From positions 477,170 to 541,169 of the forward strand of contig NZ_JRWG01000002.1 of NCBI RefSeq assembly GCF_001573155.1: a DNA stretch of 64,000 nucleotides, written 5' to 3'. Shown piece after piece: positions 35,076 through 44,145 of this stretch. The position numbers and the translations under genes are program-made. This stretch comes from Aequorivita aquimaris. Lineage in GTDB: Bacteria; Bacteroidota; Bacteroidia; Flavobacteriales; Flavobacteriaceae. How positions within the stretch are numbered: the first letter of the stretch is position 1; each line of letters begins with the position of its first letter. Below the pieces are notes generated by a model. That model did not search any database. It was not told where the DNA came from and worked only from the letters and a program-made list of their open reading frames with translations.

Positions 35076-35867
35076 TTAGTTGAAGCGCTTTTCGATAATG
35101 TTCATAAACCTTTCGGAATACTCTTCTTTGTTGAGCCAATAGTTGTAATCTGGCTTTACTTTGCCTTTGATGAAACTTTGTGCTTCCTCAAAACTCTCCA
35201 TCGTATTTATCTGTGAAAGCACGCGGGTATAATCCTCAGTCTGTCCTTCAAAAAGATGTTTAATAAATGCCAAACGGTCGTTAAGGCCTATGTTCAAGCC
35301 TTTATTTATGGTATCATTGATAGATCTTGCGCGCGATTCGGTCAATGTTTTACTGGCTTCTTTTCCTTCTACGGATTTGGGAAAAAGCGCAGTGGTTTTT
35401 CTTTCAAATTCTGGCATTTGCTGGTAGTTTGACGCAAACTCCTCCAAATCGTTTTTAGCATATTTTGGCGTTGGCTTTTCCTGAATTTTGGCAGTTTCGC
35501 TTTCGTGGTTTTTTGGAAGCATTTCATCCAAAAGTTCGTCTATGCGCTCGCTTTCTTCCGGCATTTGCGCCACAATATCCTTTATTTTTTCCATCAAAGG
35601 TTCAATCAGGTCTTCCTTGTGTTCGGGTTGTGGCACGGGTTCTGGCTCGGTAAACCAATTTTCCTCCCGGAAGCTTTTTGAATCTAGCGATTCAGCGGTT
35701 GGTTGTTCGGTAGGCTCTTCCAATTGATTTTCAAGATATTCGAGCACGGCCAATTTTTCATGAAGCTCACCCACCAATCCCTTTATGGAGGCGGCTTTAA
35801 ACGTTTTTTCTTCTTCAATTAATTGCTGTGCTAGCGCTGTTACCTGCTCACGGAGTTTCTTCTTCAT
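35076..35867 (-). CDS. Conserved hypothetical protein with coiled coil
   Basis: 263 aa, no signal peptide or membrane segment. Residues 1-50 (REQVTALAQQLIEEEKTFKAASIKGLVGELHEKL) predict a helix or coiled coil; residues 50-165 are acidic and P/E-rich, probably disordered; the C-terminal 80 residues (SINDTINKGLNIGLNDRLAFIKHLFEG...DYNYWLNKEEYSERFMNIIEKRF) are ordered and look like the conserved core. I do not recognise the family; I have seen similar C-termini in Bacteroidota proteins of unknown function. It lies 11 bp upstream of the DoxX-like gene. Confidence 0.7.
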   Translation of the reverse strand: MKKKLREQVTALAQQLIEEEKTFKAASIKGLVGELHEKLAVLEYLENQLEEPTEQPTAESLDSKSFREENWFTEPEPVPQPEHKEDLIEPLMEKIKDIVAQMPEESERIDELLDEMLPKNHESETAKIQEKPTPKYAKNDLEEFASNYQQMPEFERKTTALFPKSVEGKEASKTLTESRARSINDTINKGLNIGLNDRLAFIKHLFEGQTEDYTRVLSQINTMESFEEAQSFIKGKVKPDYNYWLNKEEYSERFMNIIEKRFN

Positions 35868-36033
35868 ATCTTTTTAAATTAACCGGATTTTCTATTTTGT
35901 TTTTATAAATTTACGCATCCTTTATGTAAACGTCAACTATTTTTGTTTTCTTGTTCAAAACCACAAACAATCTTCAAGTTGAATACGTTTAGGGAATAGC
36001 ATTATTACTAAATGTTTCGCGTAAAATTAAACT

Positions 36034-36693
36034 ATGTTTCTTGAAAATACCGTAAATCAGAAAGAACAATTTGGCTGGATTGAGGTAATCTGCGGATCTA
36101 TGTTTTCAGGAAAGACCGAAGAGCTAATCCGAAGGTTGAAACGCGCCCAGTTTGCCCGTCAAAAAGTCGAAATTTTTACACCATCCATAGACACACGTTA
36201 TGCCGAGGATGCCGTGACCAGCCACGATAGCAACCAAATTCGTTCCACGCCCGTTCCCGCTGCTGCAAACATCCCTATACTTGCAGATAACTGTGATGTG
36301 GTGGGAATAGATGAGGCCCAATTTTTTGATGACGAAATAGTAAAAGTATGTAACGATCTCGCCAATCGCGGCGTTCGTGTGATAGTTGCAGGATTGGATA
36401 TGGACTACAAAGGAAATCCGTTTGGGCCAATGCCCGCATTAATGGCTACAGCCGAATATGTTACCAAGGTTCATGCCGTATGTACCCGCACGGGAAACCT
36501 TGCCAATTACAGTTACCGCAAAGCGAAAAGCCAAGACCTTGTATTGCTTGGTGAAACTGAAGAATACGAACCTTTGAGCCGCGCTGCATTTTTTAAGGCA
36601 CAACTTCGGGACAAAGTGGTAAAACTGGAAGTAAAAGATGCTGAAGACCTGAGTAAGCAGAATGCTCCTGAAAAACCTGGAAAACAAGCGTAA
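36034..36693 (+). CDS. tdk: Thymidine kinase (type II)
   Basis: Salvages thymidine to dTMP. The P-loop is [19 protein letters not shown]; the catalytic Glu is in [10 protein letters not shown]; the lid follows [21 protein letters not shown]. The zinc site of TK1-type enzymes (two C-x-x-C pairs) is mostly absent: only one Cys remains in [12 protein letters not shown] and none in [11 protein letters not shown]. 219 aa. The alr start follows one base after the stop, so the two are co-transcribed. Confidence 0.94.
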   Translation: MFLENTVNQKEQFGWIEVICGSMFSGKTEELIRRLKRAQFARQKVEIFTPSIDTRYAEDAVTSHDSNQIRSTPVPAAANIPILADNCDVVGIDEAQFFDDEIVKVCNDLANRGVRVIVAGLDMDYKGNPFGPMPALMATAEYVTKVHAVCTRTGNLANYSYRKAKSQDLVLLGETEEYEPLSRAAFFKAQLRDKVVKLEVKDAEDLSKQNAPEKPGKQA

Positions 36694-36694
36694 T

Positions 36695-37804
36695 ATGCCC
36701 AAAGCCACCGAAACATTATTGGAGATTGATTTAAATGCACTCGACAATAATTATAAATACCTTACCTCAAAATTAAAGCCCAACACTAAAGTACTTGCAG
36801 TAGTAAAAGCTTTTGCCTATGGAAGCGATTCTGTAGTTATTGCAAAAGAACTTGTGGTATTAGGCGTTGATTATTTTGCAGTTGCGTATGCAAATGAAGG
36901 CGAAACCCTTAGAAATGCAAAGATTGAAACCCCCATTTTGGTGCTGCATCCGCTACCCATTAATTTTGAAGTAATCGTGGATCGCTGTTTGGAACCCAGT
37001 ATTTATTCCCGAAAAACACTAAAGGAATTCGTTGCTTTCGCTGAAGAGAAAAAACAGAAAGATTACCCAATTCACTTAAAATTCAACACGGGTTTGAACC
37101 GCTTGGGTTTTGTTGAAAGTGATGTGGATTTTATTGTGGAAACACTTTCAAAAACCACAACTGTAAAGGTAAAATCTGCTTTTTCACATCTTGCCGCGAG
37201 TGAAGATTTAAAGCTGAAGGATTTTACAAAAAGACAGATTGAAGATTTTCGAAAAATTTCTGAAGAACTTTCAGAAAAACTTGGCTACAAACCCTTGCTG
37301 CATTGCGCCAACACCTCTGGAATTATCAACTATCCCGAAGCACATTTTGACATGGTGCGCACGGGTATAGGTCTTTACGGTTTTGGAAATGATAAAGAGG
37401 AGAACAAACATTTAAAGCCTGTTGGCACTTTAAAAACGGTCATTTCACAAATCCATACGGTACAAAAAAATGAAAGCGTGGGCTACAACCGAGGTTTTAT
37501 AGCCGAAAAAACTACAATGTCAGCAACGCTTCCTATTGGCCACGCTGACGGAATTCCACGTTCCTACGGAAAAGGAAAAGGCTGGGTGACCATACACGGA
37601 AAAAAAGCGCCCATTCTTGGCAATGTGTGCATGGATATGATTATGGTTGATGTTACCGGTATTGAATGTCAGGAAGGTGATGAGGCCATTGTATTTGGAC
37701 CTTCTTCCACTGCTGAGGAATTATCGGCCACGATAAATTCTATTTCCTATGAATTGATTACTGCAGTTTCCCAAAGAGTGAAACGGGTTGTTTGTAGGAA
37801 TTAA
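36695..37804 (+). CDS. alr: Alanine racemase
   Basis: Supplies D-alanine for peptidoglycan. The PLP lysine is in LAVVKAFAYG near residue 34. Other motifs are FNTGLNRLGF, HCANTSGI and GNVCMDMIMVDV. The motif that normally reads GYADG, with the second catalytic base Tyr, reads LPIGHADG here (His codon CAC at 37541-37543). The ATG at 36695 starts the conserved region; an earlier in-frame ATG lies inside tdk. 369 aa. Confidence 0.92.
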   Translation: MPKATETLLEIDLNALDNNYKYLTSKLKPNTKVLAVVKAFAYGSDSVVIAKELVVLGVDYFAVAYANEGETLRNAKIETPILVLHPLPINFEVIVDRCLEPSIYSRKTLKEFVAFAEEKKQKDYPIHLKFNTGLNRLGFVESDVDFIVETLSKTTTVKVKSAFSHLAASEDLKLKDFTKRQIEDFRKISEELSEKLGYKPLLHCANTSGIINYPEAHFDMVRTGIGLYGFGNDKEENKHLKPVGTLKTVISQIHTVQKNESVGYNRGFIAEKTTMSATLPIGHADGIPRSYGKGKGWVTIHGKKAPILGNVCMDMIMVDVTGIECQEGDEAIVFGPSSTAEELSATINSISYELITAVSQRVKRVVCRN

Positions 37805-37882
37805 TTCCTTTTGGGAAATTATTTGAGAAAATGAATTCTTTTTGAGTAAATTAGTGGCTATTAACTTCTAAAACCAATCAAC

Positions 37883-38293
37883 ATGTTAAAAGAATTTAGG
37901 GATTTTATTATGACCGGCAATGTGGTAGACCTTGCCGTAGCTGTTCTACTTGCCGCTGCAGTAGGCACTGTTGTTTCAAGTTTCACCAATGATGTGATGA
38001 TGCCCATAGTAGGTAATTTTACCGGAGGTGTTGACTTCGCCGATTTAAAAGTAGTGCTTTCAGAGGCCGTGGTTACTCCCGATGGAGAGATTACCAAGCC
38101 CGAGAACGCCATTATGTACGGAAAATGGATAAACTCTATCATCAATTTAATTATCGTTGGTTTTGTATTATTCTTGATAGTGAAAGCCTACGGAAAAGTA
38201 CGCAAGAAAAAAGAAGAAGCTCCTGCGCCAGATCCAGGGCCCTCTGAAAAGGATTTGCTGATGCAGATTCGCGACGAACTCAGAAAAAAATAA
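37883..38293 (+). CDS. mscL: Large-conductance mechanosensitive channel
   Basis: Pressure-release channel in the inner membrane, 136 aa, pentameric. The N-terminus MLKEFRDFIMTGNVVDLAVAVLLAAAVG is the S1 helix plus pore-lining helix; the second transmembrane segment is SIINLIIVGFVLFLIVKAYGK, followed by the cytoplasmic helix. Single gene with a strong terminator. Confidence 0.96.
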   Translation: MLKEFRDFIMTGNVVDLAVAVLLAAAVGTVVSSFTNDVMMPIVGNFTGGVDFADLKVVLSEAVVTPDGEITKPENAIMYGKWINSIINLIIVGFVLFLIVKAYGKVRKKKEEAPAPDPGPSEKDLLMQIRDELRKK

Positions 38294-38330
38294 TTTACAG
38301 CCACCGCTGCATTACATATTCTAACCTAAC

Positions 38331-38359
38331 CCCTCTCCAAAATGGAGAGGGTTTTTTTT
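38331..38359 (+). terminator. Terminator after mscL
   Basis: CCCTCTCC-AAAAT-GGAGAGGG followed by eight T. Confidence 0.9.
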
Positions 38360-38393
38360 GCTTTTTATTCAGAAATAATAGCTTACTATAAAT

Positions 38394-38401
38394 TACTTTT
38401 G
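38394..38401 (+). promoter_or_regulatory. -7 promoter box for asd
   Basis: TACTTTTG, 17 bp before the ATG at 38419. Confidence 0.6.
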
Positions 38402-38418
38402 CCTAAAATTATAAAACA

Positions 38419-39408
38419 ATGAAATTAGCTTTGGTTGGTGCCACCGGGATGGTTGGCGAGGTAATGTTGAAAGTGTTGCAGGAACGCAATTTCCCGATTG
38501 ACGAACTGCTTTTGGTAGCTTCGGAAAAATCTGTAGGAAAGGAAATTTCCTTTAAAGGAAAAAACCATAAAGTTATCGGTTTAGAGGAGGCTGTTGCGGC
38601 AAGACCCAATATCGCCCTATTTTCGGCTGGCGGAAGCACTTCTTTGGAATGGGCGCCAAAATTTGCAGAGGTGGGTACTACCGTAATAGATAACTCTTCA
38701 GCGTGGCGCATGGAAGCCGATAAAAAGCTTATCGTTCCGGAAATCAATGCCCACTTACTTACAAAAGAAGATAAAATAATCGCGAACCCCAACTGTTCCA
38801 CTATCCAACTGGTGATGGCTTTGGCGCCACTTCATAAAAAGTATAAAATGAAAAGGGTAGTGGTTTCTACCTACCAATCTGTTTCGGGAACGGGCCTAAA
38901 GGCAGTACGGCAAATGGAGAACGAAATGGCGGGAGTAAAGGGAGAAATGGCTTACCCGTATCCTATCCATAAAAACGCGCTTCCACATTGTGATGTTTTT
39001 GAAGCGAATGGTTACACAAAGGAAGAGATGAAGCTGGCCCGCGAACCCCAAAAAATATTGGATGACCGTACATTTTCAGTTACTGCCACGGCGGTGAGAA
39101 TTCCTACGGCCGGTGGCCACAGCGAAGCGGTAAACGTGCAGTTTGAAAACGATTTTGAATTGAGTGATATACGAAAAGTACTTCACGAAACACCAGGTAT
39201 AACCGTTCAGGACAATCCAGATACCAACACTTACCCGATGCCTATGTACGCGCACGACAAAGACGAAGTGTTTGTGGGAAGAATTCGTCGGGACGAGTCA
39301 CAACCCAATACGTTGAATATGTGGATTGTGAGCGATAATCTTCGGAAAGGCGCTGCTACCAATGCCGTTCAAATTGCAGAATACTTGGTAAACAATAAGC
39401 TAGTTTAA
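38419..39408 (+). CDS. asd: Aspartate-semialdehyde dehydrogenase
   Basis: Reduces aspartyl phosphate to aspartate semialdehyde for lysine (diaminopimelate), threonine and methionine synthesis. NADP loop LVGATGMVGEVML; catalytic Cys in NPNCSTIQLVMAL; His in RIPTAGGHSEAVNV. 329 aa, full length. Flanked by its own promoter and terminator. Confidence 0.96.
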   Translation: MKLALVGATGMVGEVMLKVLQERNFPIDELLLVASEKSVGKEISFKGKNHKVIGLEEAVAARPNIALFSAGGSTSLEWAPKFAEVGTTVIDNSSAWRMEADKKLIVPEINAHLLTKEDKIIANPNCSTIQLVMALAPLHKKYKMKRVVVSTYQSVSGTGLKAVRQMENEMAGVKGEMAYPYPIHKNALPHCDVFEANGYTKEEMKLAREPQKILDDRTFSVTATAVRIPTAGGHSEAVNVQFENDFELSDIRKVLHETPGITVQDNPDTNTYPMPMYAHDKDEVFVGRIRRDESQPNTLNMWIVSDNLRKGAATNAVQIAEYLVNNKLV

Positions 39409-39437
39409 GCATTTAAGAGAAAAACTAAAAATTTGTT

Positions 39438-39471
39438 AAAAAAACGCACTTTATTTAAAGGTGCGTTTTTT
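39438..39471 (+). terminator. Terminator after asd
   Basis: AAAACGCAC and GTGCGTTTT arms around TTTATTTAAAG, followed by more T. It lies about 30 bp after the stop. Confidence 0.8.
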
Positions 39472-39515
39472 ATTTTTCAGTACCTTTAAAGGATTAACCC
39501 TTAAACGTAAAGCCT

Positions 39516-39896
39516 ATGAATTCAACATTTACTAAAATCCTGAGAATCGTTTTAGGCTTGGGATTACTTTTTTTTGGACTAAGCAAATTGATTAATCTTC
39601 ACATTATGCCTACACATATTTATACGGGAGATGCGGCAATTTTTATCGATTCGCTTAGCAGCACAGGCTACATTCTAAAAGTCATTGGAATTTTGGAAAT
39701 CTTTATCGGTTTGCTTTTGCTTATTAATAAGTGGGTTTCGTTTGCATTGCTTTTGTTGGCCCCCATTACGGTTAATATCTTATTATTTCATTTATTTTTG
39801 GATACACCAGGTCTTCTTGTGGCCTTGGTAATAACTATATTGAATGTTATTTTGATTTATAAGCATTGGAAAGTTTATAAACCCTTATTTCATTAA
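39516..39896 (+). CDS. DoxX-family membrane protein
   Basis: 126 aa, four transmembrane helices. The first (ILRIVLGLGLLFFGLSKLINL) carries the arrangement typical of DoxX proteins; the second, with its GILEIFIGLLLLI, is the other hallmark. DoxX proteins are linked to redox or quinone biology in some bacteria, but no role can be read here. Single gene between two hairpins. Confidence 0.75.
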   Translation: MNSTFTKILRIVLGLGLLFFGLSKLINLHIMPTHIYTGDAAIFIDSLSSTGYILKVIGILEIFIGLLLLINKWVSFALLLLAPITVNILLFHLFLDTPGLLVALVITILNVILIYKHWKVYKPLFH

Positions 39897-39920
39897 ATTC
39901 AACTGTACGCAGTATTTAAG

Positions 39921-39942
39921 GGCTTCTTTGCGGAAGCCTTTT
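39921..39942 (+). terminator. Short terminator hairpin after the DoxX gene
   Basis: GGCTTC-TTTGCG-GAAGCC followed by TTTT. Confidence 0.6.
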
Positions 39943-40005
39943 ACATATTGCAATATTTCCTTTTAAGTAAAAACATTACATTTACATTTCGAAAAAATCA
40001 ATAAT

Positions 40006-42168
40006 ATGAAATTTACAATTGTTCCAGCAATCCTTGTACTTGCCTTTGTGGGCTGTAAGGAAGAACCAAAAAAAGAAGTTATTTCCGTGACCTATCCTCA
40101 AACAAAAAAAGTTGATACCGTTGATACCTACTTCGGTGAAGAAGTAAAGGATCCCTATCGTTGGTTGGAAGACGACCGAAGTGCCGAGACCGCTGAATGG
40201 GTAAAGGCCGAAAACGAGGTGACTTTTGATTATTTGAATAAAATTCCGTTTCGGGAAGAATTAAAGGGACGGCTTTCCGATTTATGGAACTATGAAAAAG
40301 TAGGGCCTCCGTTTAAAGAAGGCGACTATACTTATTTCTACAAAAATGACGGTCTTCAGAACCAATATGTGCTATATCGCTACAAAACTGGGGAAGACCC
40401 AAGTACTGCCGAAGTATTTTTAGATCCCAATACTTTTAAGGAAGATGGCACCATTTCATTGGGCGAAACAAGTTTTTCCAAAGACGGAAGCAAACTGGCT
40501 TATAGCATTTCCGAAGGTGGAAGCGATTGGCGAAAAGTACTTGTAATGAACACCGAAACCAAGGAATTGGTAGGCGATACGCTAAAGGATATCAAGTTCA
40601 GTAGCCTTTCGTGGAAGGGTGAGGATGGATTCTACTATTCCAGTTATGACAAGCCAAAAGGTAGTGAGCTTTCCGCAAAAACAGATCAGCATAAAGTGTA
40701 TTATCATAAAATGGGAACACCTCAAAGCGAGGATAAGGTAATCTTTGGTGCCACCCCAGAGGAAAAGCACCGGTACATAAATGCGAGTGTTACCGAGGAC
40801 AACAATTATCTTATAATTAGAGCAAGTACTTCAACTTCGGGGAATAAACTATTTATAAAGGATCTAACAAAGCCCGGCGCTGCGTTCGTAACTATTTTGG
40901 ATGATACCGACTCTGATACCTCTATTTTGGAAAACGTAGGTTCAAAATTATATATAGTTACCAATAGAAATGCACCAAATAGGAAGATAGTTACCGTAGA
41001 TGCCAATAATCCTACTCCAGATAATTGGGTAGATTTTATTCCTGAAACAGAAAATGTACTTTCGCCTAGTACCGGAGGTGGAAACATCTTTGCAAATTAC
41101 ATGGTAGATGCCGTTTCAAAAGTATTACAATATGACTATGATGGAAAATTGATCCGAGAAGTAAAACTTCCTGGCGTTGGTTCGGCAGGTGGTTTTGGTA
41201 CAAAGAAGGAAGAAAAGGAACTGTACTATTCCTTCACAAATTATGTTACTCCCGGCAGCATCTATAAATATGATATTGCAAGCGGAAATTCTGAGTTGTT
41301 CATAAAACCTGAAATTGACTTCAACCCTGAAAATTTTGAAAGCCACCAAGTTTTTTATAATTCAAAAGATGGTACCAAAATCCCGATGATCATTACTCAC
41401 AAAAAAGGATTGAAAATGGACGGCAAAAATCCAACTATTCTATATGGCTACGGTGGTTTCAACATAAGTTTGACGCCAAGTTTCAGCATAGCAAACGCGG
41501 TTTGGATGGAGCAGGGCGGTATTTATGCCGTACCCAACCTTCGCGGAGGCGGGGAATATGGAAAAAAATGGCACGACGCCGGCACTAAGATGAAAAAGCA
41601 AAACGTGTTTGACGATTTTATAGCTGCCGCTGAATATTTAATAGAAAACAATTATACTTCCAGTGATTATCTCGCGGTTCGTGGCGGCTCAAATGGAGGC
41701 TTGCTCGTGGGCGCTACCATGACGCAACGCCCCGAATTGATGAAAGTGGCTCTTCCGGCAGTGGGTGTATTGGATATGCTTCGTTACCACACCTTCACCG
41801 CAGGTGCAGGTTGGGCGTACGACTACGGAACAGCGGAAGACAGCAAAGAAATGTTTGAATATTTAAAAGGCTATTCGCCATTGCATAATGTAAAGGAAGG
41901 TGTGGAATACCCCGCAACTTTAATTACTACTGGCGATCACGATGATAGGGTAGTGCCAGCGCACAGTTTTAAATTTGCTGCAGAACTTCAGTCTAAACAA
42001 ACGGGCAATAACCCCGTTTTAATTAGAATTGAAACCGATGCCGGTCACGGAGCGGGAACACCCGTGAGCAAGACTATCGAGCAGTATGCAGATATTTTTG
42101 GGTTTACCCTGTTTAATATGGGTTATGAAGAATTGCCTGAAAATATCAATAAAGAAATAAAGCAATAA
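40006..42168 (+). CDS. Prolyl oligopeptidase family lipoprotein
   Basis: Serine peptidase that cuts small peptides after proline. A lipoprotein signal ([14 protein letters not shown]) suggests it is anchored in the periplasm or outer membrane. The N-terminal part includes the gating beta-propeller (residues about 80-430), starting after [14 protein letters not shown]. In the hydrolase domain the nucleophile Ser is in [12 protein letters not shown], the Asp is in [12 protein letters not shown] and the His in DAGHGAGTP. 720 aa, complete. Confidence 0.93.
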   Translation: MKFTIVPAILVLAFVGCKEEPKKEVISVTYPQTKKVDTVDTYFGEEVKDPYRWLEDDRSAETAEWVKAENEVTFDYLNKIPFREELKGRLSDLWNYEKVGPPFKEGDYTYFYKNDGLQNQYVLYRYKTGEDPSTAEVFLDPNTFKEDGTISLGETSFSKDGSKLAYSISEGGSDWRKVLVMNTETKELVGDTLKDIKFSSLSWKGEDGFYYSSYDKPKGSELSAKTDQHKVYYHKMGTPQSEDKVIFGATPEEKHRYINASVTEDNNYLIIRASTSTSGNKLFIKDLTKPGAAFVTILDDTDSDTSILENVGSKLYIVTNRNAPNRKIVTVDANNPTPDNWVDFIPETENVLSPSTGGGNIFANYMVDAVSKVLQYDYDGKLIREVKLPGVGSAGGFGTKKEEKELYYSFTNYVTPGSIYKYDIASGNSELFIKPEIDFNPENFESHQVFYNSKDGTKIPMIITHKKGLKMDGKNPTILYGYGGFNISLTPSFSIANAVWMEQGGIYAVPNLRGGGEYGKKWHDAGTKMKKQNVFDDFIAAAEYLIENNYTSSDYLAVRGGSNGGLLVGATMTQRPELMKVALPAVGVLDMLRYHTFTAGAGWAYDYGTAEDSKEMFEYLKGYSPLHNVKEGVEYPATLITTGDHDDRVVPAHSFKFAAELQSKQTGNNPVLIRIETDAGHGAGTPVSKTIEQYADIFGFTLFNMGYEELPENINKEIKQ

Positions 42169-42174
42169 AAGAAA

Positions 42175-42203
42175 AGCTCCTCAATTTGAGGAGCTCTTTT
42201 TTT
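42175..42203. terminator. Bidirectional terminator between the peptidase gene and gpsA
   Basis: AGCTCCTCAA and TTGAGGAGCT arms around a single T, followed by seven T that run into the gpsA stop codon. It serves the plus gene well; on the minus strand only a weaker T tract follows. Confidence 0.8.
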
Positions 42204-43206
42204 AATCTAGCTTTTCAGTTAGTTTATTAAATGTTTTTCTGGGGTCTTTATTTTCGTAGAGCACTTCGTATACTGCATTTATTATGGGGGTCTTGGCTTT
42301 TTTCTTGCCTTTTTGTTGGTTCAGTTTATAGGCGCTCTTGGTAGCATAATACCCTTCGGCAATCATACTCATCTCCAATTGTGCGCTTTTAACGGTATAG
42401 CCTTTCCCAATCATTGTTCCGAATAAACGGTTTCGGCTAAAAACAGAATATCCGGTAACCAATAAATCGCCTAAATAAGCAGAATCGTTGATGTCACGCT
42501 TCATTTTGTGAACCTTTTTCACGTATTTTTTCATCTCGCGGATGGCATTGCTCATCAATACACTTTGAAAGTTGTCACCATACCCGAGCCCGTGTGCAAT
42601 TCCAGCTGCCACCGCGTAAATATTTTTGAGCATTGCGGCATATTCTATCCCCAATACATCGTCACTGGTAGTGCATTTTATGTAATCGCTACCCAGTACA
42701 TTGGCCACCAGCTTAGCCTTTTCATCATCCGCACTGGCAATGGTTAAATAGGACAATCTTTCCAATGCTACTTCCTCGGCATGGCAGGGCCCGGAGATGA
42801 CCCCAATATTATTGAACGGAACTTTATAATGCGTATTGAAATGATCGCCCACAATAAGGCTGGTTTCTGGAACAATTCCTTTAATGGCCGAAAAAACTAT
42901 TTTGTCTTCCAAGGAAACGGTTAGCTTTTCCAATTCCTTATGAAGGAAAGCAGATGGAATAACAAAGATCAGGCAATCGGCACACCGCACGGTTTCATTA
43001 ATATCATTGCTCAACTTAAGTTGACTTAGATTGAATTCAACAGAGCTTAAATAATTGGGGTTATGGCGATGCTTCTTTATGAAATCTACAGCTTCCTTAC
43101 TCCGCATATACCAACAAACCTCCTCAAGGTTTTCACAAAGCATCTTTACGATGGCTGTGGCCCAACTTCCACCGCCAAAGACTGCAAATTTTAGTTTTTC
43201 TGACAT
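42202..43206 (-). CDS. gpsA: Glycerol-3-phosphate dehydrogenase (NAD(P)+)
   Basis: Makes sn-glycerol 3-phosphate for phospholipids from dihydroxyacetone phosphate. Dinucleotide loop VFGGGSWATAIVKML; VISGPCHAEEVALERL and EYAAMLKNIYAVAAGIAHGLGYG are the family's substrate motifs, with the catalytic Lys in the latter. 334 aa, full length. Confidence 0.94.
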   Translation of the reverse strand: MSEKLKFAVFGGGSWATAIVKMLCENLEEVCWYMRSKEAVDFIKKHRHNPNYLSSVEFNLSQLKLSNDINETVRCADCLIFVIPSAFLHKELEKLTVSLEDKIVFSAIKGIVPETSLIVGDHFNTHYKVPFNNIGVISGPCHAEEVALERLSYLTIASADDEKAKLVANVLGSDYIKCTTSDDVLGIEYAAMLKNIYAVAAGIAHGLGYGDNFQSVLMSNAIREMKKYVKKVHKMKRDINDSAYLGDLLVTGYSVFSRNRLFGTMIGKGYTVKSAQLEMSMIAEGYYATKSAYKLNQQKGKKKAKTPIINAVYEVLYENKDPRKTFNKLTEKLD

Positions 43207-43224
43207 TGATTTACTTTCTTATTT

Positions 43225-43232
43225 CAAAAGTA
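43225..43232 (-). promoter_or_regulatory. -7 promoter box for gpsA
   Basis: TACTTTTG on the minus strand, 18 bp before the start codon. Confidence 0.6.
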
Positions 43233-43383
43233 CACAAATACTTCCAAAACATTTAACAGTAGCTTAAGATTGGCGGCACAATGTTTTCAAGGTAGTCGGC
43301 GTTATGGCTTTTGATTATTGAGATGAAACTTCAAATCATTTCGAAAGTAGTTTCAATGATTTTGGTTGGTTATTTAGTTGAAG

Positions 43384-43423
43384 CCGCCCCACAAGTGTTA
43401 GTTTGGTGGGGCGGTTTTTTTTT
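43384..43423 (+). terminator. Strong plus-strand terminator without an annotated upstream gene
   Basis: CCGCCCCAC (43384-43392) pairs with GTGGGGCGG (43406-43414), followed by nine T. Both neighbours (gpsA and nadD) are on the minus strand, so this hairpin must end some plus-strand transcript. On the minus strand it lacks a T run. Confidence 0.75.
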
Positions 43424-43460
43424 ATATCTGTAAAGATGAGGAGTCTATTCTGAAGAGAAT

Positions 43461-44045
43461 TTATTTATAAAAATTCATCTCATCCAAATACGTCCAAACC
43501 TCAGCCGAAAGCATAGGCCGAATATTTTTTCCAGCTTTTATGCCCTTGCGAATAAATGTTGAAGAAAGCTCAATAATAGGCGCATCAACTTTCTTTATCT
43601 TTTTGTGATTGTCAAATTGTGTTTCCACAGTTCCTTCGGAAATTCTTGGATAAACATAGATTGAATAGCGTTCTAAAATAACCTCATAATTTTTCCACCT
43701 GTGAAGACTTTTCAGGTTGTCCTCGCCCATAATCAAACTGAAATTTTTTTCGGGATATTTTTCTTCCAAATGCACCAAAGTATTCACTGTATAATTGGGC
43801 TGTGGCAGGTCAAACTCCACATTGCTGGCCTGTAGCTTCGGATACTCCTCCACGGCAATCCGCACCATCGCTAACCGATGATGGTCTTCCAAAAGCGTTT
43901 TTTTCTTTTTATGCGGATTGTGTGGCGTAACCACAAACCAGACCTCATCCAAATCGCTGAACTCCACCATGTGGTTGGCAATGATCAAGTGCCCCACGTG
44001 AATGGGGTTGAAAGTGCCGAAGTAGAGTCCGATTTTTTTTGCCAT
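43461..44045 (-). CDS. nadD: Nicotinate-nucleotide adenylyltransferase
   Basis: Adenylates nicotinate mononucleotide in NAD synthesis. The nucleotidyltransferase motif is GLYFGTFNPIHVGHLIIANH near the start and the second is SSTFIRKGIKAG. An upstream in-frame ATG (44108) would read through the palindromic repeats and add 21 residues without homology character; the start MAKKIGLYFG is the natural one. 194 aa. It belongs to the yicC-gmk-nadD cluster. Confidence 0.94.
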   Translation of the reverse strand: MAKKIGLYFGTFNPIHVGHLIIANHMVEFSDLDEVWFVVTPHNPHKKKKTLLEDHHRLAMVRIAVEEYPKLQASNVEFDLPQPNYTVNTLVHLEEKYPEKNFSLIMGEDNLKSLHRWKNYEVILERYSIYVYPRISEGTVETQFDNHKKIKKVDAPIIELSSTFIRKGIKAGKNIRPMLSAEVWTYLDEMNFYK

Positions 44046-44057
44046 TTTTATCTGTAG

Positions 44058-44077
44058 AGACGCACGGTCGTGCGTCT
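44058..44077. repeat. REP-like palindrome, copy 1
   Basis: AGACGCACGGTCGTGCGTCT, a 20-bp palindrome with one mismatched pair, 13 bp upstream of nadD. Preceded by TGTAG and followed by GCACG, so it resembles the copy at 44112. Confidence 0.8.
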
Positions 44078-44111
44078 GCACGTTTATATTTGGGATACGT
44101 TCCCGCATCTG

Positions 44112-44131
44112 AGACGCACGGCCGTGCGTCT
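44112..44131. repeat. REP-like palindrome, copy 2
   Basis: AGACGCACGGCCGTGCGTCT, a perfect 20-bp palindrome 54 bp from copy 1. The pair fills most of the 100-bp gmk-nadD spacer. Such paired palindromes are often dispersed by a RAYT-type transposase elsewhere in the genome. Confidence 0.85.
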
Positions 44132-44145
44132 GTACGGGATTATTT

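Noticed and set aside
43323..43433. 36-codon hydrophobic frame between gpsA and nadD as a protein gene
   Set aside because: Its second half coincides with both arms of a strong terminator hairpin and its T run, which explains the composition without coding.
44085..44092. Plus-strand TATATTTG between the two REP palindromes
   Set aside because: No plus-strand gene follows and the surroundings are repeat sequence, so the match is probably chance.
44046..44108. N-terminal extension of nadD
   Set aside because: The extra 21 codons read through a REP-like palindrome. The conserved nucleotidyltransferase start is MAKKIGLYFG at 44045.
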